Origin: JAKZVK01 sp965248255
GTDB taxonomy: Bacteria > Acidobacteriota > Terriglobia > Bryobacterales > UBA6623
NCBI GenBank assembly: GCA_965248255.1
Contig: CBDFIW010000002.1
Coordinates: forward strand, 1 to 64,000
DNA: 64,000 nt
Reading direction: 5' to 3'
Positions 17,569 to 26,638 of this stretch are shown one piece after another (positions within the stretch are counted from its first letter, which is position 1; each line of letters begins with the position of its first letter). The notes beneath the pieces were generated by a model, which worked only from the letters and a program-made list of their open reading frames with translations, searched no databases and was not told the DNA's origin. A program made the translations under genes and the position numbers.

Positions 17569-18549
17569 CTAACCCGCGTCGAACAGCGAGCGGTTAACCA
17601 GATTCGGCGGACGCTTCCCCTCCAGCGCTGCCACCACGTTCTCAGCGGCCATCATGCACATTCGTGTTCGCGTGGTCACTGACGCGCTGGCGATGTGCGG
17701 CGCCAGAACGGCGTTGTCAAGGGCGAGCAGCCGCGGCTCCACCTCTGGCTCCCGCTCGAAGACATCAAGGCCCGCGGCGGCGATCTCGCCGCTTTCGAGG
17801 GCGTCGGCCAAAGCGGATTCATCGACCACCGGCCCACGCGAGGTGTTGATGAGGATGGCGGTCTTTTTCATCATTTGCAGTTGAGGCGCCCCAATGAGTC
17901 CGCGCGTCTCGGCCAGCAATGGCACGTGCACACTGACGAAATCCGACTTCCGCAGCACGGTTTCGAACGGGACGTACGCCAACCCCAAGTCTTGTTCAAT
18001 CTCCTGCTTGGCTCGCACGACGTCGCAATAAATCACACGCATGTCGAACCCCCGCCCGCGCCGCGCAACGGTCTGTCCGATGCGGCCCATGCCAAGGACG
18101 CCCAACGTGGCATGGTGGATGTCTTGCCCGCAGAGCAGATCGATGGCCCACTGCTTCCAGCGACCTGCGCGTAAGTACTTGTCGGCTTCAACGAGACGGC
18201 GAGCCGAGGCCATCAACAGCGTGAAGGCGAAGTCCGCGGTCGTGTCGGTCAGTACGTCCGGCGTGTTCGTGACGACGATCTTGCGGGCGGTGGCGGCTTC
18301 GATATCGATGTTGTCAAAACCGACGGCGACGTTCGAGACGGCCTTGAGATTCGGCAGCTTGTCCATCACCTCGGCCGTGAATTGATCGGTGAGCTGGCTG
18401 ACCGCCGCCTGCTTGTCGGCCATGCGCGCGAGCAGCTCCTCGGCGGCATAGCTTCTGTCGGAGTCGTTGTACTCGACCTCCACTCTTTCCCGCAGGTACT
18501 CGACGGACTCGGGATAGACGCGCTTCGAGACGAGAATCTTAGCTTCCAT
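17569..18549 (-). CDS. D-2-hydroxyacid dehydrogenase (glyoxylate/hydroxypyruvate reductase type)
   Basis: NAD(P)-dependent reduction of glyoxylate or hydroxypyruvate is likely. The protein has the GxGxxG nucleotide site in LGVLGMGRIGQTVARR, a catalytic Arg in NTSRGPVVDESAL, a Glu in DVFEREPE and a His in LAPHIASAS, all in the expected order. I prefer ATG 18549 (MEAKILVSKRVYP) because relatives start just before the first strand; ATG 18561 four codons earlier is possible and neither has a clear ribosome site. It is transcribed towards the glycerate kinase gene and lies head-to-head with a reductase gene of the same metabolic area. Confidence 0.93.
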   Translation of the reverse strand: MEAKILVSKRVYPESVEYLRERVEVEYNDSDRSYAAEELLARMADKQAAVSQLTDQFTAEVMDKLPNLKAVSNVAVGFDNIDIEAATARKIVVTNTPDVLTDTTADFAFTLLMASARRLVEADKYLRAGRWKQWAIDLLCGQDIHHATLGVLGMGRIGQTVARRGRGFDMRVIYCDVVRAKQEIEQDLGLAYVPFETVLRKSDFVSVHVPLLAETRGLIGAPQLQMMKKTAILINTSRGPVVDESALADALESGEIAAAGLDVFEREPEVEPRLLALDNAVLAPHIASASVTTRTRMCMMAAENVVAALEGKRPPNLVNRSLFDAG

Positions 18550-18674
18550 GGGGAGCCACATTGTCTCATAGGCACCCGAGAGCGTACAATTGGGGACTCT
18601 GAAGACATCCGGGCCCCCTGTACTTCGCGGACGCGGCGCGGCGGGTCCGGCAACTCACTAATTCGGAGAGGACA

Positions 18675-19568
18675 ATGGCGAAACTTGGTTTTCTGGGACT
18701 GGGGCTGATGGGCGGTCCCATGGCGAAGAATCTGCTGAAGGCGGGGCACGATGTGGCTTTATGGAGCCACACTTCCGAGAAGGCCAAGAAGCTGGCGGGC
18801 CGCCATAAGAACGCTCGCTATTGCGCCACGCCGAAGGCGGTCGGACGCTTCGCCGACTGCATCTTCTTATGCGTAGGCGACTCGGCGATGTCCGAGTCTG
18901 TGCTGACGGGCAAGAACGGCGTCATCGAAGGCGTCAAGTCGGGGGCGGTTGTCGTCGATGCCAGCACAATCGCGCCCACCGTAGCGTGCCGCATCGCCAA
19001 AGCCTTCCAGAAGAAGAAAGCTCACTACCTCGACGCCCCTTGCACCGGCTCCACGCCGGGCGCCACGGGCGGCACGCTCACCTTCATGATTGGGGGCAGC
19101 AAGAAAGTCTTCCAGAGCGTACGCGAGTACTTCGAACCCATGGGCAAGACCCTGTTCTTCTGCGGCCGCCAGGGCATGGGCCTCCACGCTAAACTGTCGC
19201 AGAACCTGATTCTCGCCAACATGTTGCAAGGCTTCATCGAGGGCATCGTGCTTTCGACCAAAGCGGGCGTGGACCCTCAGCAGATGCTCGAGATCCTCGA
19301 TGCCAGCGCCGCCAAGGCGGGCCTCATCAACTTCAAGGCCCCCTACATCTTCAAGCGCGACTTCAAAGCCGCCTTCCCGCTCAAGTGGATGTACAAGGAC
19401 ATCACCTTGATGCTCGACTCGGGCCGCGAACTCGAAGTGCCTCTGCCCTCAACTGCCCAGGTGCACGAACTCTTCGCGGCCAGCATCGCCCGCGGCCACG
19501 GCGACGACGACCTCTGTTCGGCCGTCACCCTGGTCGAGGACTGGGCCGGTATTGAGGTGAAGAAGTAG
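18675..19568 (+). CDS. 3-hydroxyisobutyrate dehydrogenase-family reductase
   Basis: Beta-hydroxyacid dehydrogenase, 297 residues. The Rossmann start LGFLGLGLMGGPMAKNLLKA, the substrate loop DAPCTGSTPGATGGTL and the catalytic Lys in GLHAKLSQNLILAN match the 3-hydroxyisobutyrate/tartronate-semialdehyde reductase family. The middle position, GLHAKLSQN, differs a little from the more common KxxNN form but keeps the Lys and Asn. GGAGAGG is a good ribosome site. Being divergent from the glycerate operon, a role as tartronate semialdehyde reductase (making glycerate) is attractive but is inference from context; other small hydroxyacids are possible. Confidence 0.9.
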   Translation: MAKLGFLGLGLMGGPMAKNLLKAGHDVALWSHTSEKAKKLAGRHKNARYCATPKAVGRFADCIFLCVGDSAMSESVLTGKNGVIEGVKSGAVVVDASTIAPTVACRIAKAFQKKKAHYLDAPCTGSTPGATGGTLTFMIGGSKKVFQSVREYFEPMGKTLFFCGRQGMGLHAKLSQNLILANMLQGFIEGIVLSTKAGVDPQQMLEILDASAAKAGLINFKAPYIFKRDFKAAFPLKWMYKDITLMLDSGRELEVPLPSTAQVHELFAASIARGHGDDDLCSAVTLVEDWAGIEVKK

Positions 19569-20322
19569 CCGCTACGTGCTACGAGATTCTGTATCCGACC
19601 GTTGCGCGGGGCTTCCCCGGGGACAAGTTTTAGGCTAGCCTAATATCCCCTTGGCCTGCCCAAGCGTGCCGAACATCGCTGGCCCTCGACCTGGGTTTCG
19701 AGTCTATCTTCAAGATAAATATGGTCTTAGTGTCTTTCTCTCAAGATAGTGCCGGGGTCAGACCGACCTCAATGAAGGCCCTCTCCAGGATAGCCAGTTC
19801 CAGGTTCGTGCGTGAGATCACTCAGGCTGTCTATAAAATTTAGGATGGGCCTTGCGCCCGGCTATGAACTTTGGTATATTCTAGGAAAGCCGGGGAGGTA
19901 CCCCCACCAAAGCGAGACTAACCTCAACCAAAAGACCCCTGAAACATTAGTAACCTCCCCGGCCCCCCCCAACCTCTTTCACATTCACGAACTTCGCGGA
20001 GCAACGAATCGCTCGCGTCGGTCCGCCTGTAGCGCCTAGTCCCGACTCCCCCGCAAGCCCTGCCACGACTGTGAAGGAAGCGGTCGCTGCACCTTCTACC
20101 GGCAAGAGTGCCACGGACGGTCGCGCACCTTCAAGCGAGCGTCCGGAACCGGGCGACACATTGGCGACGCTCAGTCGATTGCGAACGCAGGCGTCAGACG
20201 CCGTGCCCAGCAGCTTTCATCTGGCAAGCTCACCCGATTCCTTCCCACGCCGCCTCACCATTTCATCTGAGGCCACAGGCGCTGTGCTACGTTGACTAGA
20301 GTTTTGCGCACAGCTTGACCCG
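19569..20322. other. Long intergenic region
   Basis: About 750 bases with no convincing protein gene. It contains the promoter-like and hairpin sequences described separately at 19852-19963, and a TGCCGGGGTCAGACC motif near 19750 of the kind found in dispersed repeats. The last part is the upstream region of dxr. Confidence 0.5.
19852..19963 (+). ncRNA. Candidate small structured RNA with its own promoter
   Basis: TTGCGC at 19852-19857 and TATATT at 19875-19880 are spaced by exactly 17 bases, a good housekeeping-type promoter. Transcription would begin near 19887, right at the arm GCCGGGGAGGT (19889-19899), whose perfect complement ACCTCCCCGGC lies at 19953-19963, followed by a C-rich run. 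The 53 bases between are A/C rich. No start codon with a ribosome site follows. A small RNA or a structured leader of dxr are both possible; no known RNA family is recognised. Confidence 0.4.
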
Positions 20323-21510
20323 ATGAAACGTCTCACCATCCTTGGCTCTACCGGTTCGGTCGGGCGCAACACTCTGCAAGTGGTCCGCGAGAGCGCCGAT
20401 GCTTTCGAGGTCGCCGCGCTTACAGCCGGGACCAACGTCGAGCTACTGCTGAGCCAGGCCCGTGAGTTCCGGCCGCCACTACTTTCAGTGGCCGACCGCG
20501 CTGGCGGAGATCAACTGGCCACCAGACTCGAGCAAGAGGGGAGCGACTACCGGCCCGAGATTCTGCACGGCCCCGAGGGTAATCTGGCGGCGGTCATAAC
20601 CGCTGATCCCGACATCGTTGTTTCCGCAGCCGTGGGAGTGGCGGGGCTGGAAGCGACCTTCGAGGCGGTAAGACGTGGCAAGCGCGTGGCGTTGGCGAAC
20701 AAAGAAGTCCTGGTTGCTGCCGGGGACCTGGTGATCGAGGAGGTAGAACGCTCAGGCGCTGAGCTACTACCGGTCGACAGCGAGCACAACGGCGTTCACC
20801 AGTGTTTGCGGGCGGGACGGCACGAAGAGGTGGCGCGGGTGATCCTGACCGCCTCGGGAGGACCCTTCCGGACCACGCTCTCGGCCGATCTCGAGACGGT
20901 TACAGCTGCTCAAGCCTTGCGACACCCCACCTGGAAGATGGGCAACCGCATCACGATCGACTCCGCCACGCTGATGAACAAGGGCTTCGAGGTCATCGAG
21001 GCCTGCCGCTTGTTCGGTTTCGCACCGCGGCAGGTGGAGGTCCTGGTGCATCCGCAGTCGATCGTTCATGCGCTGGTCGAGTTCAATGACGGCTCCATCG
21101 TGGCTCAGTTCGCACCGCCCGATATGAAGCTGCCGATCCAGTACGCCCTGTTCTACCCCGAGCGTCGAGCCGGGCCCCCGCAGCGGCGACTCGATTGGGG
21201 CAGTATGAGACAATTGGAATTTGAGCCCCCGGATGGGGCGAAGTTCCCTATGTTGGGCTTGGCGTATCGGGCGCTCGAGGCGGGTGGCGCCGCCGGTTGC
21301 GTCCTGAACGCTGCCGACGAGGTCGCCGTAGCCGCGTTCCTCGACTCCAAGATACCCTTCCCGGCCCTCTGTCGAGTGGTCGAAGGGACGCTTGAGGAAA
21401 TCGGCGGTTGCCGGGCGTCGTCGATCCGGGAGATACTCGAAATCGATCGCGAGGCCCGCAAGATCGCTGAACGAAGGGTCACTGAGCTGAGCGTCAGAGT
21501 CGCATCCTAG
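20323..21510 (+). CDS. dxr: 1-deoxy-D-xylulose 5-phosphate reductoisomerase
   Basis: Dxr (IspC) makes 2-C-methylerythritol 4-phosphate, the first committed MEP-pathway step, with NADPH and Mn/Mg. The 395-residue protein has the NADPH site ILGSTGSVGRNTL, metal-binding acidic residues in LLPVDSEHNGVHQCL, the loop TASGGPFR, and substrate-binding TWKMGNRITIDSATLMNKG and EVLVHPQSIVH. All are intact. Gene order dxr then rseP with a 30-base gap is common in bacteria, so the two are probably co-transcribed. Confidence 0.98.
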   Translation: MKRLTILGSTGSVGRNTLQVVRESADAFEVAALTAGTNVELLLSQAREFRPPLLSVADRAGGDQLATRLEQEGSDYRPEILHGPEGNLAAVITADPDIVVSAAVGVAGLEATFEAVRRGKRVALANKEVLVAAGDLVIEEVERSGAELLPVDSEHNGVHQCLRAGRHEEVARVILTASGGPFRTTLSADLETVTAAQALRHPTWKMGNRITIDSATLMNKGFEVIEACRLFGFAPRQVEVLVHPQSIVHALVEFNDGSIVAQFAPPDMKLPIQYALFYPERRAGPPQRRLDWGSMRQLEFEPPDGAKFPMLGLAYRALEAGGAAGCVLNAADEVAVAAFLDSKIPFPALCRVVEGTLEEIGGCRASSIREILEIDREARKIAERRVTELSVRVAS

Positions 21511-21540
21511 CCCCGCCTTCGAACCTCCACGGACTCACAG

Positions 21541-22851
21541 ATGGACTACCTCGTCAACATTGTCGCTTTCGTCTTCGTGTTGGGCGTGATGGTCCTGATT
21601 CACGAGCTGGGCCACTTTCTCGCCGCCCGCTATTTCGACGTCAGGGTCGAAGCCTTCAGCTTCGGCTTCGGGCCGCGGCTGTTCGGTTTCAGGCGCGGCG
21701 AAACCGACTATAAAGTTTGCCTTCTGCCGCTCGGCGGCTTCGTGAAGATGGCGGGCGAGAACCCGGGCGAACCGCCAACCGACGAGGGCGACTTCATGGC
21801 GAAACCGCGCTGGCAGCGCATGGTCATCGCCGTCATGGGACCCATGTTCAACTTCGTCCTGGCGATTCTGCTGCTGGCGGGTCTCTTCATGGTGCGTTAC
21901 GAGAGGTACGTTTTCCTCGACGATCCCGCCGAGGTCGCTTTTGTCGCCAAAGACTCCCCGGCTGCTCGCGCTGGGATTGTGCGGGGCGACGTAATCCTGG
22001 CGATCGATGGGAGCTCGACGCCTAACTGGGAAGCGGTGAAGCTGCTCGAAATCACCGCCGTACATTCCACCGTTCAGATCACGATCGATCGAGGGGGACA
22101 GCGGATCAGCCTGCCGGTAGCGATCGAGGAGGACTACCGAACCGGGGTCGGTTCCGCCGGCTGGGCGCTGGCAAGCGGAGTTCTCATCCCCAATACGTTG
22201 TCCGGCTCGCCAGCCGCCAAGGCAGGCATCCTGTCGGGCGACCTCCTGCTTTCGGTGAACGGAGAGAAGGCCATCTGTGTCGAGCACGTGCCGGAGCTGG
22301 TCCAAGAGGTCGGCGGAGAGACAGGACGGTTCGAGGTGCTGCGGGACGGCGAAACCAAGGTCTTCGAGATTCGTCCCAACTTTGACGAGTCCGAGGAGCA
22401 CGGCCACGCGTGGCGGGTCGGCATGTCGATGAGCCCGGACTACGACGTGATCGACACACGCCTTTCCCTCGCCGAAGCGGCGCAGGAGTCTGTACGGCAG
22501 AACGCCGCCAACGCCACGCTGGTTTTCCGCTTTCTCAAGGGGCTGGTCGAGTCGCGTATGTCGCCCAAATCCATCGAGGGGCCTGTGGGCATTGCGCGTC
22601 ACGCCGGCAGGGCCCTGCGGGCCGGTTGGCCGGCGTTGATTGTCTTCATGGCGATCATCAGCGTCAATCTCGGGATCTTCAACCTACTGCCGATTCCGAT
22701 CCTGGACGGCGGCGTGATCACGATGCTGCTGCTCGAGTCCGTCATTCGCAGGGACATCAGCATCGCCGTCAAGGAACGCATTGTGCAGGTAGGATTCATC
22801 TTCTTGATGTTGGTGTTCGCGTTCGTGATGTACAACGACATCTCGAAATAG
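21541..22851 (+). CDS. rseP: RseP-type site-2 protease
   Basis: Inner-membrane zinc metalloprotease (M50) that cleaves anti-sigma factors and signal-peptide remnants within the membrane. HELGH at residues 21-25 is the zinc site, in the first membrane segment (FVFVLGVMVLIHELGHFLAA); the second site is NLLPIPILDGG near 380-392. Two PDZ-like regions lie between (AEVAFVAKDSPAARAGIVRG and SGSPAAKAGILSGDLLLSVN). Size, 436 residues, is typical. It follows dxr and precedes a Skp-like gene, together an envelope-biogenesis cluster. Confidence 0.97.
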   Translation: MDYLVNIVAFVFVLGVMVLIHELGHFLAARYFDVRVEAFSFGFGPRLFGFRRGETDYKVCLLPLGGFVKMAGENPGEPPTDEGDFMAKPRWQRMVIAVMGPMFNFVLAILLLAGLFMVRYERYVFLDDPAEVAFVAKDSPAARAGIVRGDVILAIDGSSTPNWEAVKLLEITAVHSTVQITIDRGGQRISLPVAIEEDYRTGVGSAGWALASGVLIPNTLSGSPAAKAGILSGDLLLSVNGEKAICVEHVPELVQEVGGETGRFEVLRDGETKVFEIRPNFDESEEHGHAWRVGMSMSPDYDVIDTRLSLAEAAQESVRQNAANATLVFRFLKGLVESRMSPKSIEGPVGIARHAGRALRAGWPALIVFMAIISVNLGIFNLLPIPILDGGVITMLLLESVIRRDISIAVKERIVQVGFIFLMLVFAFVMYNDISK

Positions 22852-23054
22852 TTGTCGATCGTTCCTCAACCCGAACCCGTCTCCGCCGTACTCGAACGCG
22901 ATCAGCGGCGACTCACCGCGCGTGTCTTTACTCACCACGGTGGTAGCAGGCCTTTCTTCCATGCCACAATATTGGTTCAGACCTGTTGTTTCAGACCGAG
23001 TGCAAGATTGCAGTGTCAAGAGAGTGCCATATCTAGATAGGAGCCGTTTCGAAG

Positions 23055-23567
23055 ATGCATAGGAAACGAGTGACCACCCTTTTCATCCTGGCCACCGCCA
23101 TGGCCGTGCCGCCGGCGCTGACCGCGCAGAGTAAGATCGGGATCATCGACTTCCGGCAGGCTCTCGAAGGTACCGCGGCGATCAAGAAAAAGGCCGACGA
23201 GATGCAATCGAAGTTCCAGCCCCGCTATGACGAGCTCGAAAAGCTTTCCATGGAGCTTCAGGAACTTCAGACGAAGCTTCAGACCGCCAGCGGCAACGCG
23301 GCGTTGGAGTTGCAGACCGAAGGCCAGCGCAAACAGCGCGAAGCGCAGCGCTTGCAAGAAGATCTTCAGACCGACACCGAGTACGAGCGCAACGAGATCC
23401 TTCAAGGCGCCGGCGCGCGCATGCGAGCGATCGTGGCCCAAGTGGCCCAAGCAAAGGGTCTCGATCTGGTGGTCGACATCAGCACCGCGTTCTACTACAC
23501 GCCCGCTCTCGAGATCACCAACGACGTCGTGGCGGCTTATGACGCGGCCCATCCTGCCGACCCGTGA
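23055..23567 (+). CDS. OmpH/Skp-family periplasmic chaperone
   Basis: A 170-residue secreted protein. A signal peptide (about 1-24, TTLFILATAMAVPPALTAQS) is followed by the short beta strand KIGIIDFRQAL and a long coiled-coil (about 45-120, KKKADEMQSKFQPRYDELEK onward), then the closing segment AKGLDLVVDISTAFYYTPAL. This matches Skp, which keeps outer-membrane proteins soluble in the periplasm. Position after rseP fits an envelope cluster, though bamA and lpxD, frequent neighbours, are absent. Confidence 0.92.
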   Translation: MHRKRVTTLFILATAMAVPPALTAQSKIGIIDFRQALEGTAAIKKKADEMQSKFQPRYDELEKLSMELQELQTKLQTASGNAALELQTEGQRKQREAQRLQEDLQTDTEYERNEILQGAGARMRAIVAQVAQAKGLDLVVDISTAFYYTPALEITNDVVAAYDAAHPADP

Positions 23568-23631
23568 CCTGCTCAGCGGCGGTCGGACCGTCTCTGGTAG
23601 CCCTTCGGCGATGCTTCGCTGGTGAGAGTCG

Positions 23632-24051
23632 ATGGCTTATTTCGACGAATACGGACAAGCTGACGCTCGGCGCGAGAGGTTTTTCAAGATCCTCGTCGCC
23701 GCTCTGCTGATCTCGGTCGCGTTCGGGTTCCTCTACTACGTTTTCTTCCGCAACTGGCGGGAGGAGTGGCAAGCTCGGCGGTTCCTCAATGCCCTCCAAG
23801 CGGGTGAGTACCAAGACGCCTATCAATATTGGGGTTGCTCGGTCGAGGAACCCTGCCGTCTCTATCCTTACGATGAGTTCCTCGAGGATTGGGGCCCCGA
23901 AAGCCCTCTCGGCAGGGTGGAAGGCTTCTCCCTGGGCCACTCTTACACCCAAAGGTCAGGCGTGATCATCGCGCTTGAGATCAACGGCCAAGAGCATCCC
24001 AATCTGTGGGTGGACGGAGAGACCAAGGTCGTAGGTTTCTACCCGTACTAA
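23632..24051 (+). CDS. Hypothetical membrane-anchored protein
   Basis: A 139-residue protein with one N-terminal membrane segment at about 20-41 (FFKILVAALLISVAFGFLYY) and a C-terminal domain of about 95 residues outside. The domain has the features ARRFLNALQAGEYQDAYQYW and VIIALEINGQEHPNLWVDG, and two cysteines in WGCSVEEPC. Proteins of this build are found in Acidobacteria next to envelope genes; the fold recalls NTF2-like or DUF4864-type domains but I cannot assign it. Its last 71 bases overlap the convergent acetyltransferase gene. Confidence 0.75.
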   Translation: MAYFDEYGQADARRERFFKILVAALLISVAFGFLYYVFFRNWREEWQARRFLNALQAGEYQDAYQYWGCSVEEPCRLYPYDEFLEDWGPESPLGRVEGFSLGHSYTQRSGVIIALEINGQEHPNLWVDGETKVVGFYPY

Positions 24052-24832
24052 CAGCAAGCCCTGAATCAACGGCAAGCCTTTCCATCATCAAGGCGGCATC
24101 GACTGACATCCGTCGGCTGTGACGAACCGTTCGCAGATCGGCGTGCTGCGACAGCGTAAGCAAAAGAATGCGTCGAGCAGGATCCAGCCGATGCAAGGCG
24201 GCATGAAGCGCCTCGTCCCGCCAAGCGTCGAGGCTGTCGAGCCGAAAGAAGGGCCCCGGCAGCCTCCCGACGGCGTAGCAGCCGTTAGATGTTCGAAGGG
24301 CCAGGCGCGAAAACCCCCATCGCTGTTGTAGGCCATCCGCCTCGGTTGCGCCTATGACTTGCCCCGGCGGCACGGCGGTAGGACGGAGAGGTCCGACCTG
24401 CCAAAAGATGTCTCTCAACGGCTGAAAGCCAAGCTGTTCATACCAGCGATAGGCCCGCCGGTTCTCAACGTCGACGTCCAGCATGACAACCGATGCGCCG
24501 GTACGAGCCCTCCACTCACCTGCCGCGCCGTGGAGAAGAAGTCGGCCCAGCGACCGGCCGCGGTGCCGGGGCGAGACATAGATCTGGTTCAAGAAGCCCG
24601 CGCCGTCAACCATGCGAAACTCGGTGATGCCCGCTGTCACAGCGGCATCGGACTCGAGAAGATAGTAGCCAGTCTCCGCGCCATCCGGGCCTGCCGAGAG
24701 ATGCTCCTCTACATAGCGGTCCACCTGCGGTGATGCCCAGATACTCATCTCTACCATGGCTGGAGAAAGCGAAGCGCGGATCCACTCGGCTACGAGAGGG
24801 CCTTCTCCGGGTCTGGCCGCACGCACTCTCAC
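23981..24832 (-). CDS. GNAT-family N-acetyltransferase
   Basis: A 283-residue protein with a GNAT domain in its first half: LNQIYVSPRHRGRSLGRLLL is the acetyl-CoA loop (RxxGxG/A type) and LDVDVENRRAYRWYEQLGFQ the closing beta-bulge. The second half (about 150-283) is not recognised and may be a degenerate second GNAT repeat. The C-terminus overlaps the preceding convergent gene by 71 bases. It overlaps the following sugar-transferase remnant by 4 bases and may be in its operon. Substrate unknown. Confidence 0.85.
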   Translation of the reverse strand: MRVRAARPGEGPLVAEWIRASLSPAMVEMSIWASPQVDRYVEEHLSAGPDGAETGYYLLESDAAVTAGITEFRMVDGAGFLNQIYVSPRHRGRSLGRLLLHGAAGEWRARTGASVVMLDVDVENRRAYRWYEQLGFQPLRDIFWQVGPLRPTAVPPGQVIGATEADGLQQRWGFSRLALRTSNGCYAVGRLPGPFFRLDSLDAWRDEALHAALHRLDPARRILLLTLSQHADLRTVRHSRRMSVDAALMMERLAVDSGLAVSTGRNLRPWSLRPPTDWDALGR

Positions 24833-25523
24833 GCCGAGCCCCCCCGGGCCCGCCCGCGCTCGATGTCAAGGTCGTCCATCGCCTCGCTCGGCACCGGCTC
24901 AACGCCCTGGCTGCCGAGCACATAACTGATGGTCCGTAGAATAGTCCGCGCGTCAAGCAGCAGAGACCAATGATCCACGTACCAGACATCAAGCGCCAGA
25001 CGTTCGTTCCAGTGCACGGTGTTGCGTCCGTGAATCTGGGCCCATCCCGTGAGACCGGGTGTGACTTCGTGGCGGCGGCGTTCCGCGTCGGTGTAAAAGG
25101 GGCCGTAGCGGATGAGCAGCGGACGGGGACCGACGAAGCTCAACTCCCCCGCAGGATGTTGAGCAGTTGCGGCAACTCGTCGAGGCTAGTTCGGCGCAGC
25201 AGGCGTCCTAGCGGGCTCAGTCGCTCGACATCGGGTAAGCCGGGGCGTTCGTCCATCGTGCGGAACTTCTCGAGAACGAAAACCCTCTGGTCTCTCCCCA
25301 GCCGCTCCTGTCGAAAAAGAACCGGGCTCCCCATCGCTGCCCAGACAGCCAGGCCAACCAGCAAGATCAAGGGCCCCAGGACGACCAACAGAATCGCTGC
25401 CATCACCCGATCGAGAGCGGCCTTTACCAGCCGACTCCACCTACGGGGCCACACGCCGTCGAATCGGTCAGGTCGCTGAATGACTTTCACGTCTCGGGGG
25501 ACCCCAGGGACAACGATCGACAA
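24829..25523 (-). pseudogene. Polyprenyl-phosphate sugar-1-phosphate transferase, one-base frameshift
   Basis: Initiating glycosyl-1-phosphate transferase of exopolysaccharide synthesis (WcaJ/WbaP C-terminal type), in the inner membrane. The first frame (from TTG 25523) carries the membrane segment (MAAILLVVLGPLILLVGLAV), VLEKFRTMDE and RRTSLDELPQLLNILRG; after the G5/C5 run at 25146-25150 the second frame gives SFVGPRPLL and PGLTGWAQIHGRN. One extra G in the run restores a continuous 231-residue enzyme (LRGELSFVGPRP). Stop and start overlap as TTGA, so coupled translation of two halves is conceivable. Either a real frameshift or a run-length error. Confidence 0.85.
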
Positions 25524-25601
25524 CGCTTCAGGGCGTCTTTAGCCAACCGAAGCCGCCTGACTCTCCAGCCGGCACCCAAAACCGACGATAGATCTGGAAC
25601 G

Positions 25602-26444
25602 ATGGCGAGGTCCGCGCGCGCAGCGGTTCAACAAGGTCTGTTCGGCGGGCCTCAGCCACCGGTTCGTCCGGCTCCCGCCCAGCCGGTCTCGCTGCCCGCG
25701 CCCAAACTGCCCGCATGGATGGGCGTCAAGGGATTCATCGACATTCACGCCCACTTCCTTCCGGGACTCGACGACGGCCCAAGGACGCCTGAGATCGCCC
25801 AACAAATGGCCATCGCGGCGTATACCGCAGGCACCATGGCCGCCATTGCCACACCCCACTGCAGTTTCCGCTACCCCTTCGACGTTGATCAGGCCTCCCA
25901 ACGCCTCGAGCAAATGGAAGCCCAGCTTCCTGACGGCTTTGTGCTGTTCGGCGGGTGTGAGCTGCAACTCAATGATGAGTCGGTGCGGTTGTTTCTCGCG
26001 GACCCGAAGAGATACAGCCTCAACGCCAGCCGCTACGTCCTGGTCGAATTCTTGCCGCAGTCGGCCCCACCGAGCGTGGAGCACGTGCTGGGCATGTTCC
26101 TCGACCGCGGCCATGTTCCCGTTCTGGCGCATCCCGAACGCTACCCGTTCCTGCAAAACCAAAGGGAACGTCTGCTGGGCTGGGCGCAGCGGAGGTGTCT
26201 GCTGCAGGTCACCGCCGATTCGCTCTCGGGCCGCATGGGACGGCGTTGCGCGGCCGCCGCCACCTCGATGGTCGAGGAGGGTTTGGCTCACTTCGTGGCC
26301 TCCGACGCGCACGACCCTTCGAAGCGTCCGCCTCACCTGCTCGAAGCGTTCCGGCGGGTGGCGGAGCTGGCCGGTACGGCCCGCGCAGCGGATCTGTTTA
26401 CCTACAATCCGCTCGCGCTGCTCAACGACGAGGCCATCGGCTAG
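25602..26444 (+). CDS. CpsB/YwqE-type PHP tyrosine phosphatase
   Basis: PHP-fold metal-dependent phosphatase acting on the tyrosine kinase that controls exopolysaccharide chain length. Metal-site motifs are clear: DIHAHFLPGLDDGP near residue 47, ATPHC, VLAHPERYPFL and FVASDAHD. An N-terminal extension of about 40 residues rich in Pro and Ala is unusual. A start at ATG (MGVKGFIDIHAH) inside would give the bare domain. The gene is divergent from the sugar-transferase gene, supporting an exopolysaccharide role for this small locus. Confidence 0.92.
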   Translation: MARSARAAVQQGLFGGPQPPVRPAPAQPVSLPAPKLPAWMGVKGFIDIHAHFLPGLDDGPRTPEIAQQMAIAAYTAGTMAAIATPHCSFRYPFDVDQASQRLEQMEAQLPDGFVLFGGCELQLNDESVRLFLADPKRYSLNASRYVLVEFLPQSAPPSVEHVLGMFLDRGHVPVLAHPERYPFLQNQRERLLGWAQRRCLLQVTADSLSGRMGRRCAAAATSMVEEGLAHFVASDAHDPSKRPPHLLEAFRRVAELAGTARAADLFTYNPLALLNDEAIG

Positions 26445-26638
26445 CTCGGGCAACTTGTTCGGTCAGGTTGGGGAGATACGAATATCGAGTGTCCGCCGAT
26501 ATGGGGCTGTGACGCCGTGAATCGCGAGTCCTGAGCGACGGAAGTGTGAGACTTCTGAGGAACGGTGTTGCCTGGGCATCCCGATGTGTAGTGCGCAAAC
26601 AGTACGCGGGCGAATAGTTGGAATCGATTGGCTGCCGG

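Noticed and set aside
20323..20400. Longer upstream start for dxr within the 750-base gap
   Set aside because: The NADPH-binding motif begins a few residues after ATG 20323, as in the family, and there is no support for an extension.
24829..25523. Selenocysteine read-through in the sugar transferase
   Set aside because: The stop at the junction is TGA, but the two halves are in different frames, so read-through cannot join them; a one-base run change explains it.
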